Origin: an uncultured Wenzhouxiangella sp.
GTDB lineage: Bacteria > Pseudomonadota > Gammaproteobacteria > Xanthomonadales > Wenzhouxiangellaceae
NCBI GenBank assembly: GCA_913057195.1
Contig: CAJXNL010000017.1
Location: 1 to 45,393, forward strand
Direction: 5' to 3'
Length of the DNA stretch: 45,393 bases
Positions within the stretch are counted from its first letter, which is position 1. Each line of letters starts with the position of its first letter. The position numbers were made by a program, and so were the translations under genes. The notes under the pieces were generated by a model. It saw only the letters and a list, made by a program, of their open reading frames with translations, was not told the DNA's origin and searched no databases. Positions 18,908-26,991 of this stretch are shown in pieces.

Positions 18908-20155
18908 TCAGTCGATGGCGCGGAAAACCAGCGATCCATTGGTCCCGCCGAAGCCAAATGAATTGCTGAGCGCCACCTGGACCCGTGCCTCACGCGCATG
19001 ATGTGGCACCAAATCAATCTCACCACAGGCCGGATCGGGCTGATCCAGATTGATGGTTGGCGGGATGACCCCCTCACGAATGGCCAGGACACTGGCAATG
19101 GCCTCAATGCCACCGGCCGCGCCCAGCATGTGGCCCGTCATCGACTTTGTCGAGCTCATCATCAATCGATTGGCATGGTCGCCGAACACCGAGTTCACGG
19201 CGGCTATCTCTGCCAAATCACCCACCTGCGTCGAGGTTCCATGGGCGTTGATGTAGTCAACGTCTTCAACATTAATCTGGGCATCGTCCAACGCCGTGGC
19301 CATGCACTGCGCCGCGCCGGCACCGCCTTGGGGTGGTGCGGTCATGTGGTGAGCATCCCCACTCATTCCGAAACCAATTAACTCTGCATAAATGGTCGCG
19401 CCTCTCGCCGCAGCTCGCTCCAGCGTTTCTAAAACGACCACCGCGGCGCCATTGCTCAATACAAAACCATCGCGATCAACGTCCCAAGGCCGACTGGCGC
19501 GCGTTGGCTCGTCGTTTCGTGTCGACAGTGCCCGCGCGGCAGTAAACCCGCCATACGCCGTCGGCGTTGTCCCATACTCACTGCCACCGGCAAGCATCAC
19601 ATCGGCATCGCCATAAGCAATCATGCGGGCCGCCTGCCCGATGTTGTGGGTGGCGGTGGTGCACGCTGTCACAATGCTGATGTTCGGCCCGGTGTATCCA
19701 TATCGGATCGAGATCTGGCCTGAGATCATGTTAATGATGCAGCCCGGGACGAAAAACGGTGAGATCTTGCGTGGGCCCTTGTCTTTAAAACTCTGATAGG
19801 CCTGCTCAATGGTCTGAATCCCGCCGATTCCAGAGCCAATGGCCAAACCGTAGCGATCAGCATCATCAGGTTTGGCGGGCAGCCCCGCATCCTCAATCGC
19901 TTGGATGGATGCGGCCATCCCGTAGTGAATAAAAGGATCAGAGGTCCTGGCTTCCTTGCTCGACAAGTAAGCATCCAACGGGAAATCGGTGACCTCACCT
20001 GCAATGCGCGCAGGAAAGTCAGTCGCATCGAACGCCGTCAGCGGCCCGATGCCACTGCGGCCATTTTTCAGGGCATCCCAAACGCTTGGGACGTCACAAC
20101 CCAGCGGGCTGACACAGCCCAAACCTGTGATGACAATGCGCCGGTCACCGTGCAC
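18908..20155 (-). CDS. fabF: Beta-ketoacyl-ACP synthase II
   Basis: FabF condenses malonyl-ACP with growing acyl-ACP. The 415-residue protein has the nucleophile Cys165 in VTACTTATH and both active-site histidines (INAHGTSTQVGD and SMTGHMLGAAG), plus the C-terminal NSFGFGGTNGSL. It starts at a GTG 16 bases after the acpP stop, and pabB follows after 18 bases, so the three genes appear to be one transcript. Length and motifs match FabF rather than FabB, consistent with the usual acpP-fabF pairing. Confidence 0.97.
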   Translation of the reverse strand: MHGDRRIVITGLGCVSPLGCDVPSVWDALKNGRSGIGPLTAFDATDFPARIAGEVTDFPLDAYLSSKEARTSDPFIHYGMAASIQAIEDAGLPAKPDDADRYGLAIGSGIGGIQTIEQAYQSFKDKGPRKISPFFVPGCIINMISGQISIRYGYTGPNISIVTACTTATHNIGQAARMIAYGDADVMLAGGSEYGTTPTAYGGFTAARALSTRNDEPTRASRPWDVDRDGFVLSNGAAVVVLETLERAAARGATIYAELIGFGMSGDAHHMTAPPQGGAGAAQCMATALDDAQINVEDVDYINAHGTSTQVGDLAEIAAVNSVFGDHANRLMMSSTKSMTGHMLGAAGGIEAIASVLAIREGVIPPTINLDQPDPACGEIDLVPHHAREARVQVALSNSFGFGGTNGSLVFRAID

Positions 20156-20171
20156 GATAGATCGGTCAGGT

Positions 20172-20411
20172 TCAGGCGTTGACGTTTTGGTTGATGTAAT
20201 CGATGGCTTGCTGAACGCTGGTGATCTTTTCAGCTTCCTCGTCTGGGATCTCGCACTCGAACTCTTCTTCCAGCGCCATCACCAATTCAACGGTGTCCAA
20301 AGAATCTGCGCCCAGATCATCCACAAAAGACGCACTGGGTGTCACTTCCTCTTCTTTGACGCCCAGTTGCTCGATCACAATTTTTTTGACTCGATCTTCA
20401 ATGCTGCTCAT
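20172..20411 (-). CDS. acpP: Acyl carrier protein
   Basis: ACP carries acyl chains on a 4'-phosphopantetheine arm. The 79-residue acidic protein has the attachment Ser37 in [11 protein letters not shown] and matches E. coli ACP closely in length and pattern. A GGAGG ribosome site lies upstream. A 160-base gap separates it from fabG, the largest inside the core FAS cluster, and contains a candidate promoter and a small hairpin. This fits the separate high expression expected for ACP. Confidence 0.98.
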   Translation of the reverse strand: MSSIEDRVKKIVIEQLGVKEEEVTPSASFVDDLGADSLDTVELVMALEEEFECEIPDEEAEKITSVQQAIDYINQNVNA

Positions 20412-20450
20412 TGCCGGTGGTCCTCCAATAGATAATCAATCAGCCGGCCT

Positions 20451-20480
20451 ATTGTAGTGGACACAACCCCTTCGTGCCAG
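20451..20480 (-). promoter_or_regulatory. Candidate acpP promoter
   Basis: On the minus strand CTGGCA (20475-20480) is followed after 18 bases by TACAAT (20451-20456). Transcription would begin near 20444, about 33 bases before the acpP ATG and just before its GGAGG site. The -35 match is only four of six. Confidence 0.42.
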
Positions 20481-20504
20481 CCAGCGCATACAATTTTACA
20501 AATG

Positions 20505-20522
20505 AAACCTCGGGGTTTTTTT
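20505..20522. terminator. Small hairpin with T-run between fabG and acpP
   Basis: AAACC (20505-20509) pairs with GGTTT (20514-20518) around a four-base loop. On the plus strand a T-run follows; on the minus strand, which is the transcribed one, the hairpin is followed by CATTTGT. It could slow or partly end fabG transcripts before the acpP promoter. The stem is only five pairs, so this is tentative. Confidence 0.3.
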
Positions 20523-20571
20523 AATAGATTAACGATTAAAAACAGTCAGTTAGAAAAGAATGCTCACATCG

Positions 20572-21318
20572 TCATGTCAAATACATGCCCCCGTTAACAT
20601 GCAGCGTTTGTCCGGTCATGTACGCCGCTTGTGAACTGGCCAAAAAACTGACGCACGCGGCCACATCGGCCGGTTTTCCGAGCCGCTGGGCCGGGATGGC
20701 CTCCAGCAGGCGTTGGCGCTGATCGTCGCTCAGCTCTGCGGTCATGTCGGTCTCGATGAAACCCGGCGCCACCACGTTACATGTCACGCCCCGTGCGGCC
20801 ACCTCGAGCGCCAACGCTCGCGAGAATCCCTCCAACCCTGCTTTGGCAGCGGCGTAGTTGGTTTGCCCGGGGTTGCCAGTGGACGCCACCACCGACGACA
20901 CGTTGATAATGCGGCCGTGGCGTTTTTTGAGCATGCCGCGCAGGCACGCGCGCGTAATGCGCATGGTCCCTGTCAAATTGGCATCGATCACGGCTTGCCA
21001 GTCTTCGTCTTTTAAGCGCATCAACAATTGATCTCGAGTGATGCCTGCGTTGTTCACCAGTACATCAATGGCACCGTGGCGCGCCTGTATTTCTTTGACT
21101 GTCTCATCAATGCTGTGTGCTTGAGCCAAGTCAAGCACGAAGCCACAGCCGGCCCCTAAGGCTTTTTCGATGGACGCCTGCCCGGCGCTCGAGGTGGCCG
21201 TTCCCATCACTCGATGCCCCTTGTCAGCCAGCGTCGTCGCGATGACCTGACCAATCCCGCGGCTTGCCCCAGTGACCAAACATACGCCAGTTGTGGCGTT
21301 TTCTTGAGTTGTCATCAT
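20572..21318 (-). CDS. fabG: 3-oxoacyl-ACP reductase
   Basis: FabG reduces beta-ketoacyl-ACP with NADPH. The 248-residue short-chain dehydrogenase has the cofactor motif TGASRGIG at 16-23, NNAG at 89-92, and the catalytic Ser142, Tyr155 and Lys159 (NVSSVV, NYAAAKAG). The C-terminus MTGQTLHVNGG is typical of FabG. The ATG overlaps the fabD stop as ATGA. Confidence 0.97.
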   Translation of the reverse strand: MMTTQENATTGVCLVTGASRGIGQVIATTLADKGHRVMGTATSSAGQASIEKALGAGCGFVLDLAQAHSIDETVKEIQARHGAIDVLVNNAGITRDQLLMRLKDEDWQAVIDANLTGTMRITRACLRGMLKKRHGRIINVSSVVASTGNPGQTNYAAAKAGLEGFSRALALEVAARGVTCNVVAPGFIETDMTAELSDDQRQRLLEAIPAQRLGKPADVAACVSFLASSQAAYMTGQTLHVNGGMYLT

Positions 21319-22220
21319 TCCACCTCGATGTCAAAAGTACGCCACTCGACACCCCGATCGATGCGTTTGCCCAGGCCGGTCAGAACGCGACCGGGCCCAC
21401 ACTCATAGAACACATCGCAGCCTTGATTGACCAAGTGGCGAATGCTTGCTGTCCACTGCACAGGGTGTGCCAATTGCTGAACCAGCGCATGCCGAATTTG
21501 GGTGACCGAGCCATGGCTTTGCGCGTCAAAATTGTGAACCAAATGACAGTGCGGCACCGACAGTGTGGTCTCATCTAACTGGGCTTGAAAAGCGTCAGCG
21601 GCCTGGCTCATCAACGCGCAGTGAGAGGGCACACTCACCGGCAGCATCAAGGTTTTTTTGGCGCCTGCTTCTTTGGCTTGCAACATGAGCCGCTCCACGG
21701 CACTGGCATGGCCGGCCACCACCAGCTGCCCAGGCGAGTTGTAATTGGCCGGCGAGACGACCTCATCATCCGCGACTTCACGACATAAAGCCTCCACCAC
21801 GTCATCAGGAAGACCCAGAATCGCCGCCATTGCACCCACACCGGGTGGCACCGCCGACTGCATCAATCGAGCACGCTCCACAACCAAGCTCAAAGCTGAA
21901 TCAAAGGACAACACACCGGCGGCAATCAATGCGTTGAACTCTCCAAGACTGTGACCGGCGACCGCCGCAGGCGCGGGATGACGATCAGCGTGGATCCGCC
22001 AAAACAAGTGGTTGATCCCCAACAACACCGGCTGAGTCAGCTCGGTGCGGTTCAGTTCTTCCGCTGGACCGCGCGCCATCAAATCCAGCGCATCAAGACC
22101 CAGATGCTCAGAAACTCGATCAAAAATGTCGTGCGCCAGGGCCTGATGTTTCTCCGGCAGCGCATCGAGCATTCCCACCGCCTGCGAACCCTGACCGGGA
22201 AAGACAACCGCGCTGCTCAT
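21315..22220 (-). CDS. fabD: Malonyl-CoA:ACP transacylase
   Basis: FabD moves malonyl groups from CoA to ACP. The 301-residue protein has the nucleophile Ser91 in GHSLGE, the partner His200 in VPSHCALM, and the N-terminal FPGQGSQ loop. It starts three bases after the fabH stop and overlaps fabG, so it sits in one coupled unit. Confidence 0.97.
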   Translation of the reverse strand: MSSAVVFPGQGSQAVGMLDALPEKHQALAHDIFDRVSEHLGLDALDLMARGPAEELNRTELTQPVLLGINHLFWRIHADRHPAPAAVAGHSLGEFNALIAAGVLSFDSALSLVVERARLMQSAVPPGVGAMAAILGLPDDVVEALCREVADDEVVSPANYNSPGQLVVAGHASAVERLMLQAKEAGAKKTLMLPVSVPSHCALMSQAADAFQAQLDETTLSVPHCHLVHNFDAQSHGSVTQIRHALVQQLAHPVQWTASIRHLVNQGCDVFYECGPGRVLTGLGKRIDRGVEWRTFDIEVE

Positions 22221-22223
22221 AAG

Positions 22224-23204
22224 TCAATAACGCACGAGTGCAGCGGCCCAGGTGAACCCGCCACCAAAGGCTTCAAGCAGCATCATCTGACCCCGCTCGA
22301 TGCGCCCACTGCGCACCGCCTCGTCCAGTGCCATGGGCACGGAGGCCGCCGATGTATTGCCGTGCCGATCGACAGTCACGACCACCTGGTCCATGCTCAT
22401 TTGGAGCTTTTTGGCCGTGGCTTTGATAATGCGTAGATTGGCCTGGTGAGGGATCAACCAATCCAGCTCGCTGCGATCAATTTGATTCGCTGCCAGGGTC
22501 TCTTCGACAATCCGCCCCAGCGTGTTCACCGCCACTTTGAAGACCTCATTGCCACGCATCATCACCGAAATGCCTGCTCGGGGCTCGTTGGGCTTAAACC
22601 CCTTCGAGACACCCACATCCACTTTGAGCAGGTCTGCGTGAGCGCCGTTGGCGTGCAAATGCGTCGATAGAATCCCCGCTTGAGAATCGGCACTGACGAC
22701 CGCCGCTCCCGCGCCATCACCAAACAGCACGCAAGTCTGACGATCGGTCCAGTCCAACATTCGTGTCAACGTCTCTGCCCCCACAACCAATACATGTTTG
22801 GCTTGACGGGCGCGAATGTATTGATCGGCCATGGACAGGGCGTAAACAAACCCAGAGCATGCTGCATTCACATCAAACGCACCGCACTCTTTCAGACCCA
22901 GCCGATGCTGCAACAGACACGCTGTTGAGGGAAAGATGAGATCAGGCGTCGTTGTTCCGACGATCAACAAATCAATATCGGCTGGCGCCACCCCCGCTGC
23001 ATCCAACGCTTGCCGTGCTGCACCCTCAGCGAGGTCACAGGTGGTTTGCCCCTCAGCAGCCACGCGACGTTCACGGATGCCCGTCCGCTCCTGAATCCAC
23101 TCATCGCTGGTGTCAACCAACTTCTCGAGCTCGGCGTTGGTCATCACCCGCTCGGGCAAGCATCGCCCTGTGCCCGTGATCCTCGAATAAAGCCGTTCAC
23201 TCAT
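22224..23204 (-). CDS. fabH: Beta-ketoacyl-ACP synthase III
   Basis: FabH starts fatty-acid synthesis by condensing acetyl-CoA with malonyl-ACP. The 326-residue protein has Cys116 in NAACSGF, His in LIPHQAN and Asn in RHGNTSAAS, forming the full Cys-His-Asn triad. The ATG at 23204 has GGGAG eight bases upstream; a frame start at 23228 is a GTG inside the leader. It is preceded by a 210-base non-coding gap and by rpmF, with no plsX between them, unlike the common order rpmF-plsX-fabH. Confidence 0.96.
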   Translation of the reverse strand: MSERLYSRITGTGRCLPERVMTNAELEKLVDTSDEWIQERTGIRERRVAAEGQTTCDLAEGAARQALDAAGVAPADIDLLIVGTTTPDLIFPSTACLLQHRLGLKECGAFDVNAACSGFVYALSMADQYIRARQAKHVLVVGAETLTRMLDWTDRQTCVLFGDGAGAAVVSADSQAGILSTHLHANGAHADLLKVDVGVSKGFKPNEPRAGISVMMRGNEVFKVAVNTLGRIVEETLAANQIDRSELDWLIPHQANLRIIKATAKKLQMSMDQVVVTVDRHGNTSAASVPMALDEAVRSGRIERGQMMLLEAFGGGFTWAAALVRY

Positions 23205-23414
23205 GCCAATCGCTCCCAGCACACTCACCCTCAGTGTAGCCTAGCCTGAGTCACAATCCGACCCGCCGGCATCCCGCTGGCCTGTCTGTATGCGGTCAAT
23301 GGGCAAACCCACCACCTTTAAGCGTCCCAACCGGCCTAATCTGTGCCGCCTGAGCCATCAGGCCACGCGCGATCGGCCACGACGCTCGGCAGCTGGCGGC
23401 CCAAGCGGTGACGC
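23205..23414 (-). other. Gap between rpmF and fabH where plsX is usually found
   Basis: I find no coding sequence or recognisable plsX fragment in these 210 bases in any frame. On the minus strand a TACACT hexamer lies about 30 bases before the fabH start and could be a -10 box, but no matching -35 is evident. The region probably holds the fabH leader. Confidence 0.45.
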
Positions 23415-23624
23415 TTATTCGTTGTCCTCGTCCTCGGATTCATCCATCTCAGGCGCGACATCCACCACCTGTCTGCCGCGATAGAAGCCCTCCGCAGAAA
23501 CATGGTGACGACGGTGAGTCTCGCCCGTGGTGGACTCTTCTGACAACGTAGCGCCACAGAGCGCGTCGTGCGAGCGACGCATGCCACGGCGTGAGGGGGT
23601 TTTACGACTCTTCTGAACAGCCAT
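23415..23624 (-). CDS. rpmF: Ribosomal protein bL32 with acidic C-terminal tail
   Basis: L32 is a small protein of the large ribosomal subunit. The N-terminal part matches E. coli L32 well ([36 protein letters not shown]). E. coli L32 has 57 residues and ends soon after the RGRKV stretch; this one has 69 and adds a strongly acidic end, [17 protein letters not shown] ribosome site precedes the ATG. The zinc Cys pairs seen in some L32 forms are absent. Confidence 0.96.
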   Translation of the reverse strand: MAVQKSRKTPSRRGMRRSHDALCGATLSEESTTGETHRRHHVSAEGFYRGRQVVDVAPEMDESEDEDNE

Positions 23625-23688
23625 TTTTAAATCTCCAACGTTCTAGACAGTGCAGCCGCCTCGGGGCCGACCCGCCATCGGTTCAATT

Positions 23689-24198
23689 TCACTTTTTAAT
23701 TTTACCCAACATCTCAAACGGACGATGCGTGGGGGCATTCTCTTCAAAAACCGGCGGGGATGCCTCTCCCACGGGTTCTGACTCTGGGCTGACAGGCACC
23801 AATGGGATGGCCAACAGCACCTCTTCTTGGACCAGATCCGTCAGCGCCAGGTCATCGCCTTCATACAAAACAGGCTCGTAGTCCTCAGGCAGCGCGTCTG
23901 CCTGGGCCATGTCTGTGATCAACCCCAGCCTTGAGCGGCTCTCAATGGGATACTCGAACCGATGCAGGCCACGCTGGCAAACCAGCGGCACACGCCCCGC
24001 AACGGCCACGTCGGCCACAACCTGACCCTGCTGATCGATTTTAAAGTCGATCTCAAACTCCACCCCATCGCTGGCACGTGGCTCCTCCAGGACGTCGGCC
24101 AGTCGCTGCATCGACTGCAATGCCACCCAGCCTGCAAACTGCCTGCGCGCCGCCGCCACTTTTTCGGGCCGAACCCGATCGGGATATTGTCGCGACAT
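23689..24198 (-). CDS. yceD: YceD family protein (DUF177)
   Basis: This 169-residue protein belongs to the YceD/DUF177 family, which is linked to large ribosomal subunit (23S rRNA) accumulation and is nearly always encoded next to rpmF. The central core (EIDFKIDQQGQVVADVAVAGRVPLVCQRGL, with LTDLVQEEVLLAIPLVP after it) is characteristic, and a proline- and glutamate-rich tail follows. No Shine-Dalgarno is visible; a TATACT box ends nine bases before the ATG, so the transcript may have almost no leader. It heads the yceD-rpmF-fabH cluster. Confidence 0.9.
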   Translation of the reverse strand: MSRQYPDRVRPEKVAAARRQFAGWVALQSMQRLADVLEEPRASDGVEFEIDFKIDQQGQVVADVAVAGRVPLVCQRGLHRFEYPIESRSRLGLITDMAQADALPEDYEPVLYEGDDLALTDLVQEEVLLAIPLVPVSPESEPVGEASPPVFEENAPTHRPFEMLGKIKK

Positions 24199-24207
24199 AA
24201 GCCGGCT

Positions 24208-24213
24208 AGTATA
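24208..24213 (-). promoter_or_regulatory. -10 element of the yceD-rpmF-FAS cluster
   Basis: TATACT on the minus strand, with TTGTTT 18 bases upstream as a partial -35. Predicted initiation lies about three bases before the yceD ATG at 24198, giving a leaderless or near-leaderless transcript. Confidence 0.5.
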
Positions 24214-24268
24214 TCATTGGGGGCTGCGCCAAAACAAACCCCAACAAACCCACTTGAGTGATGTCCAA

Positions 24269-24847
24269 ATGTCTCGACCGTTGATCCTGGCCTCCAGCTC
24301 TGTCTACCGCCAGAGCCTCTTGCAGCGCCTGAATCTCCCCTTTGACGCCATTAGCCCCGATGTGGATGAGACGCCACGGGCCGATGAAACGCCAAAAGCG
24401 TTGGCCATGCGACTGGCACACGCCAAAGCTCAAGCCGTGGCAGCCCAAGCGCCGCCCGACGCCGTGGTGATTGGTGCAGACCAAGTGGCCGAGGCGGACG
24501 GTCAGTGCCTGGGCAAACCCCTGACCAGTGATCGTGCGGTCGAGCAACTGATGTTGCTCAGCGATAAAACCGTGACATTCCACTCAGCAATGGTGGTGAT
24601 CGCAGGCGAAGAGGTCTGTGAGCACCACTCCCCCACACGGATCAAAATGCGTGCGCTGAGCCGAGATGAGGCGATTCGGTACGTTAGCATCGACGAGCCT
24701 CTCCACTGCGCTGGGGCTTTTAAAAGTGAAGCTTTGGGCATTGCGCTGACCGAGTCATACACCTCGGACGACCCCACTGCCATTATTGGGCTGCCGCTGA
24801 TTGCCCTGGCGCAGACTCTCCGGCAATTGGGTCTGCGCATCCCTTAA
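24269..24847 (+). CDS. maf: Maf family nucleotide pyrophosphatase (YceF type)
   Basis: Maf proteins hydrolyse non-canonical or modified nucleoside triphosphates; the YceF subgroup acts on 7-methyl-GTP. The 192-residue protein begins RPLILASSSVYRQSLL, carries the catalytic GADQVAE segment and ends with AIIGLPLIAL, as expected for the family. The ATG at 24269 is used here because it gives the standard N-terminus; a TTG at 24254 is in frame but adds nothing conserved. No good ribosome site is seen. In E. coli yceF also lies beside yceD, divergently, which supports the YceF assignment. Confidence 0.9.
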   Translation: MSRPLILASSSVYRQSLLQRLNLPFDAISPDVDETPRADETPKALAMRLAHAKAQAVAAQAPPDAVVIGADQVAEADGQCLGKPLTSDRAVEQLMLLSDKTVTFHSAMVVIAGEEVCEHHSPTRIKMRALSRDEAIRYVSIDEPLHCAGAFKSEALGIALTESYTSDDPTAIIGLPLIALAQTLRQLGLRIP

Positions 24848-24854
24848 AGACACC

Positions 24855-24936
24855 GGCAAAGTTCGCGCAAACCCGGTTGAATTGTCTTTACAATGGAGAA
24901 TGACTTGAGTTTAGGTTGGCCTATCGCGAACTTGCC
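24855..24936. promoter_or_regulatory. Long inverted repeat and -10 box upstream of fadJ
   Basis: GGCAAAGTTCGCG (24855-24867) and CGCGAACTTGCC (24925-24936) are inverted copies differing by a single extra A, 57 bases apart. A TACAAT hexamer (24889-24894) lies between them. This could be a pair of operator half-sites around the fadJ-fadI promoter or the arms of an RNA stem. It does not match the E. coli FadR or Pseudomonas PsrA operator patterns that I know. Confidence 0.45.
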
Positions 24937-25008
24937 GACTCGCTCATTGGAGCAGTAGGACGCGGGAACCAACCGCTGGCTATCACCATCCCGTTGGGAG
25001 ATCCAAGC

Positions 25009-26991
25009 ATGACATCAGCACCAAACGAGGAACGCAAGCACTGGCGGCTGACCACCGATCTTGATGGAATCGCGTGGTTGGTCTTAGACCACGCCCACGA
25101 GGACGTCAATACCCTTGGCACCGACGTTTTGGCTGAATTAGACAACGTGGTCGAAGCACTTGAGGCACAACCGCCCACCGGACTGGTGCTGATGTCAGGC
25201 AAAGCCAAGACCTTTATTGTCGGTGCCGACGTTCGTGAATTCGATGCCACAGACAAGGTGTCGGAGCTTGAGGACAACGTTCGAAAAGTCCACGGTTTAT
25301 TTCAGCGCATTGAATCGCTCTCCTTTCCCACCGTGGTGGCTTTTGAAGGCTACTGCTTAGGGGGCGGCTTGGAGCTGGCACTGTGCTTTGACTGGCGCAT
25401 TGCATTGAATGCCGATCACACCCGAATTGGTTTTCCTGAAGTCAACTTGGGGATCTATCCCGGCTTTGGTGGTTCAGGCCGCTCGGTGGCGGCCATCGGA
25501 GCCTTAAATGCCATGCCAATCATGCTCACGGGTCGAATGCTGAGAGCCAGCGCTGCCCGCGGCCTGGGACTGGTGGATCAGCTGGTCTCACCGCATGCAT
25601 CGCTCAAATGGGCTGCACGTGCAGCGGTGTTGAAAAAAAAGCGCCACCGCCCACCCAACTTTGTTCAGCGGCTGGCTGTGATGGGCCCGATCCGACGCTT
25701 CATGGCCGGTCAAATGCGCAAGCAAACGGCCGCCAAAGCACGCCGTGATCACTACCCCGCGCCGTATGAGCTGATCGATGCTTTTGAGAGCGCAGGACAT
25801 CACCCCCAGCAAATGATCGCATTGGAGGCTGAGAAAGTGCCGCGCCTGCTTGCCGGCGAGACATCCACCAATCTCCGGCGTGTTTTTCGACTCATGGAGC
25901 AGCTCAAGGCCCAAGGCAAGCGCAGCGACTTCAAAGCCCGACGCGTGCACGTGGTGGGTGCCGGTGTCATGGGGGGTGACATCGCGGCTTGGTGCGCGTT
26001 GAAAGGGCTTGAAGTCACCTTGCAAGATCGCGAACTGAAATACATTGAGCCTGCCATCGAGCGCGCGCATAAACTGTTTAAACGCAAACTGAAAAAACCC
26101 AATGCCGTGGCCGCCGCCAAAACGCGCCTGAAAGCCGATCCCAGTGGCGATGGCATCGCCAGGGCTGATGTGATTATCGAAGCCATTTTCGAAAATCTCG
26201 AGGCCAAGCGCGCACTGTTTGACAATCTCAACGAACGCGCGCCAGACCACGCCATCTTGGCCACCAACACCTCGGCGATCCCGCTGGCCGACATTGCAGA
26301 TGTTCTGGACGATCCTAAGCGGCTCGTGGGCTTGCACTTTTTTAACCCGGTCGCGCAGATGCCGCTGGTCGAGGTTGTTTATGACACCGCCACTGAGCAG
26401 CGGTGGATCGATGATGCGAGCAGCTTTGCCACCCAAATCGGCAAGTACGCACTCGCCGTGACCTCCACGCCCGGGTTTTTGGTCAACCGCGTGTTGGCGC
26501 CCTATATGCAAAATGCCATGACCTTGCATCGAGAAGGTGTTCCCAAGGAGGCCATTGATAAGGCCGCGGAGAATTTCGGGATGCCCATGGGGCCGGTAGA
26601 ACTTGCCGATACGGTCGGTCTGGATGTGGGCTTGGGTGTGATCGAAACGCTAATGGGCGATGAAGCCGGCGAGGACAAGAAGGTGCTCGAGACCATGGTC
26701 AACCAAGGACAACTCGGTAAAAAGTCAGGCCGAGGGTTTTATGAGTGGAAAAAGGGCAAGCCTCAAAAAAATGCTCAAGCCCACCGAGGGCATGACCTCA
26801 ACGCGCTGGCTGAGCGCCTGATGGCGCCCTATTTTGAGGAATGCCAAGCCTGCCTGGCCGACGGCGTTGTGTCAGATCCAGATCTGTTGGACGCCGGCAT
26901 GATTTTTGGAACCGGTTTTGCACCATTTAAAGGCGGCCCATTGCACGCTTTGGACCGCCCAGCATCGACCAGTGAGGAGAGCTCAGCATGA
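25009..26991 (+). CDS. fadJ: Fatty-acid oxidation alpha subunit (enoyl-CoA hydratase / 3-hydroxyacyl-CoA dehydrogenase)
   Basis: This is the multifunctional subunit of beta-oxidation. The 660-residue protein has an N-terminal hydratase domain with IVGADVREF and both catalytic glutamates, Glu122 (GYCLGGGLELAL) and Glu144 (GFPEVNLGIYPGFGG). An NAD-binding dehydrogenase domain follows, with VGAGVMGG near 317-323, and a catalytic His in GLHFFNPV. It is shorter than E. coli FadJ or FadB (over 700). The ATG at 25009 has GGGAG at 24996-25000; a frame start at 24916 lacks one. It overlaps fadI as ATGA. The fadJ-fadI order is the reverse of E. coli fadI-fadJ. FadB is an alternative name. Confidence 0.92.
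   Translation: MTSAPNEERKHWRLTTDLDGIAWLVLDHAHEDVNTLGTDVLAELDNVVEALEAQPPTGLVLMSGKAKTFIVGADVREFDATDKVSELEDNVRKVHGLFQRIESLSFPTVVAFEGYCLGGGLELALCFDWRIALNADHTRIGFPEVNLGIYPGFGGSGRSVAAIGALNAMPIMLTGRMLRASAARGLGLVDQLVSPHASLKWAARAAVLKKKRHRPPNFVQRLAVMGPIRRFMAGQMRKQTAAKARRDHYPAPYELIDAFESAGHHPQQMIALEAEKVPRLLAGETSTNLRRVFRLMEQLKAQGKRSDFKARRVHVVGAGVMGGDIAAWCALKGLEVTLQDRELKYIEPAIERAHKLFKRKLKKPNAVAAAKTRLKADPSGDGIARADVIIEAIFENLEAKRALFDNLNERAPDHAILATNTSAIPLADIADVLDDPKRLVGLHFFNPVAQMPLVEVVYDTATEQRWIDDASSFATQIGKYALAVTSTPGFLVNRVLAPYMQNAMTLHREGVPKEAIDKAAENFGMPMGPVELADTVGLDVGLGVIETLMGDEAGEDKKVLETMVNQGQLGKKSGRGFYEWKKGKPQKNAQAHRGHDLNALAERLMAPYFEECQACLADGVVSDPDLLDAGMIFGTGFAPFKGGPLHALDRPASTSEESSA

Noticed and set aside
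25588-26529. 313-codon open frame on the minus strand inside fadJ
   Set aside because: It lies fully antisense to a well-supported fadJ and has no recognisable motifs. Such frames arise from the codon bias of GC-rich genes.
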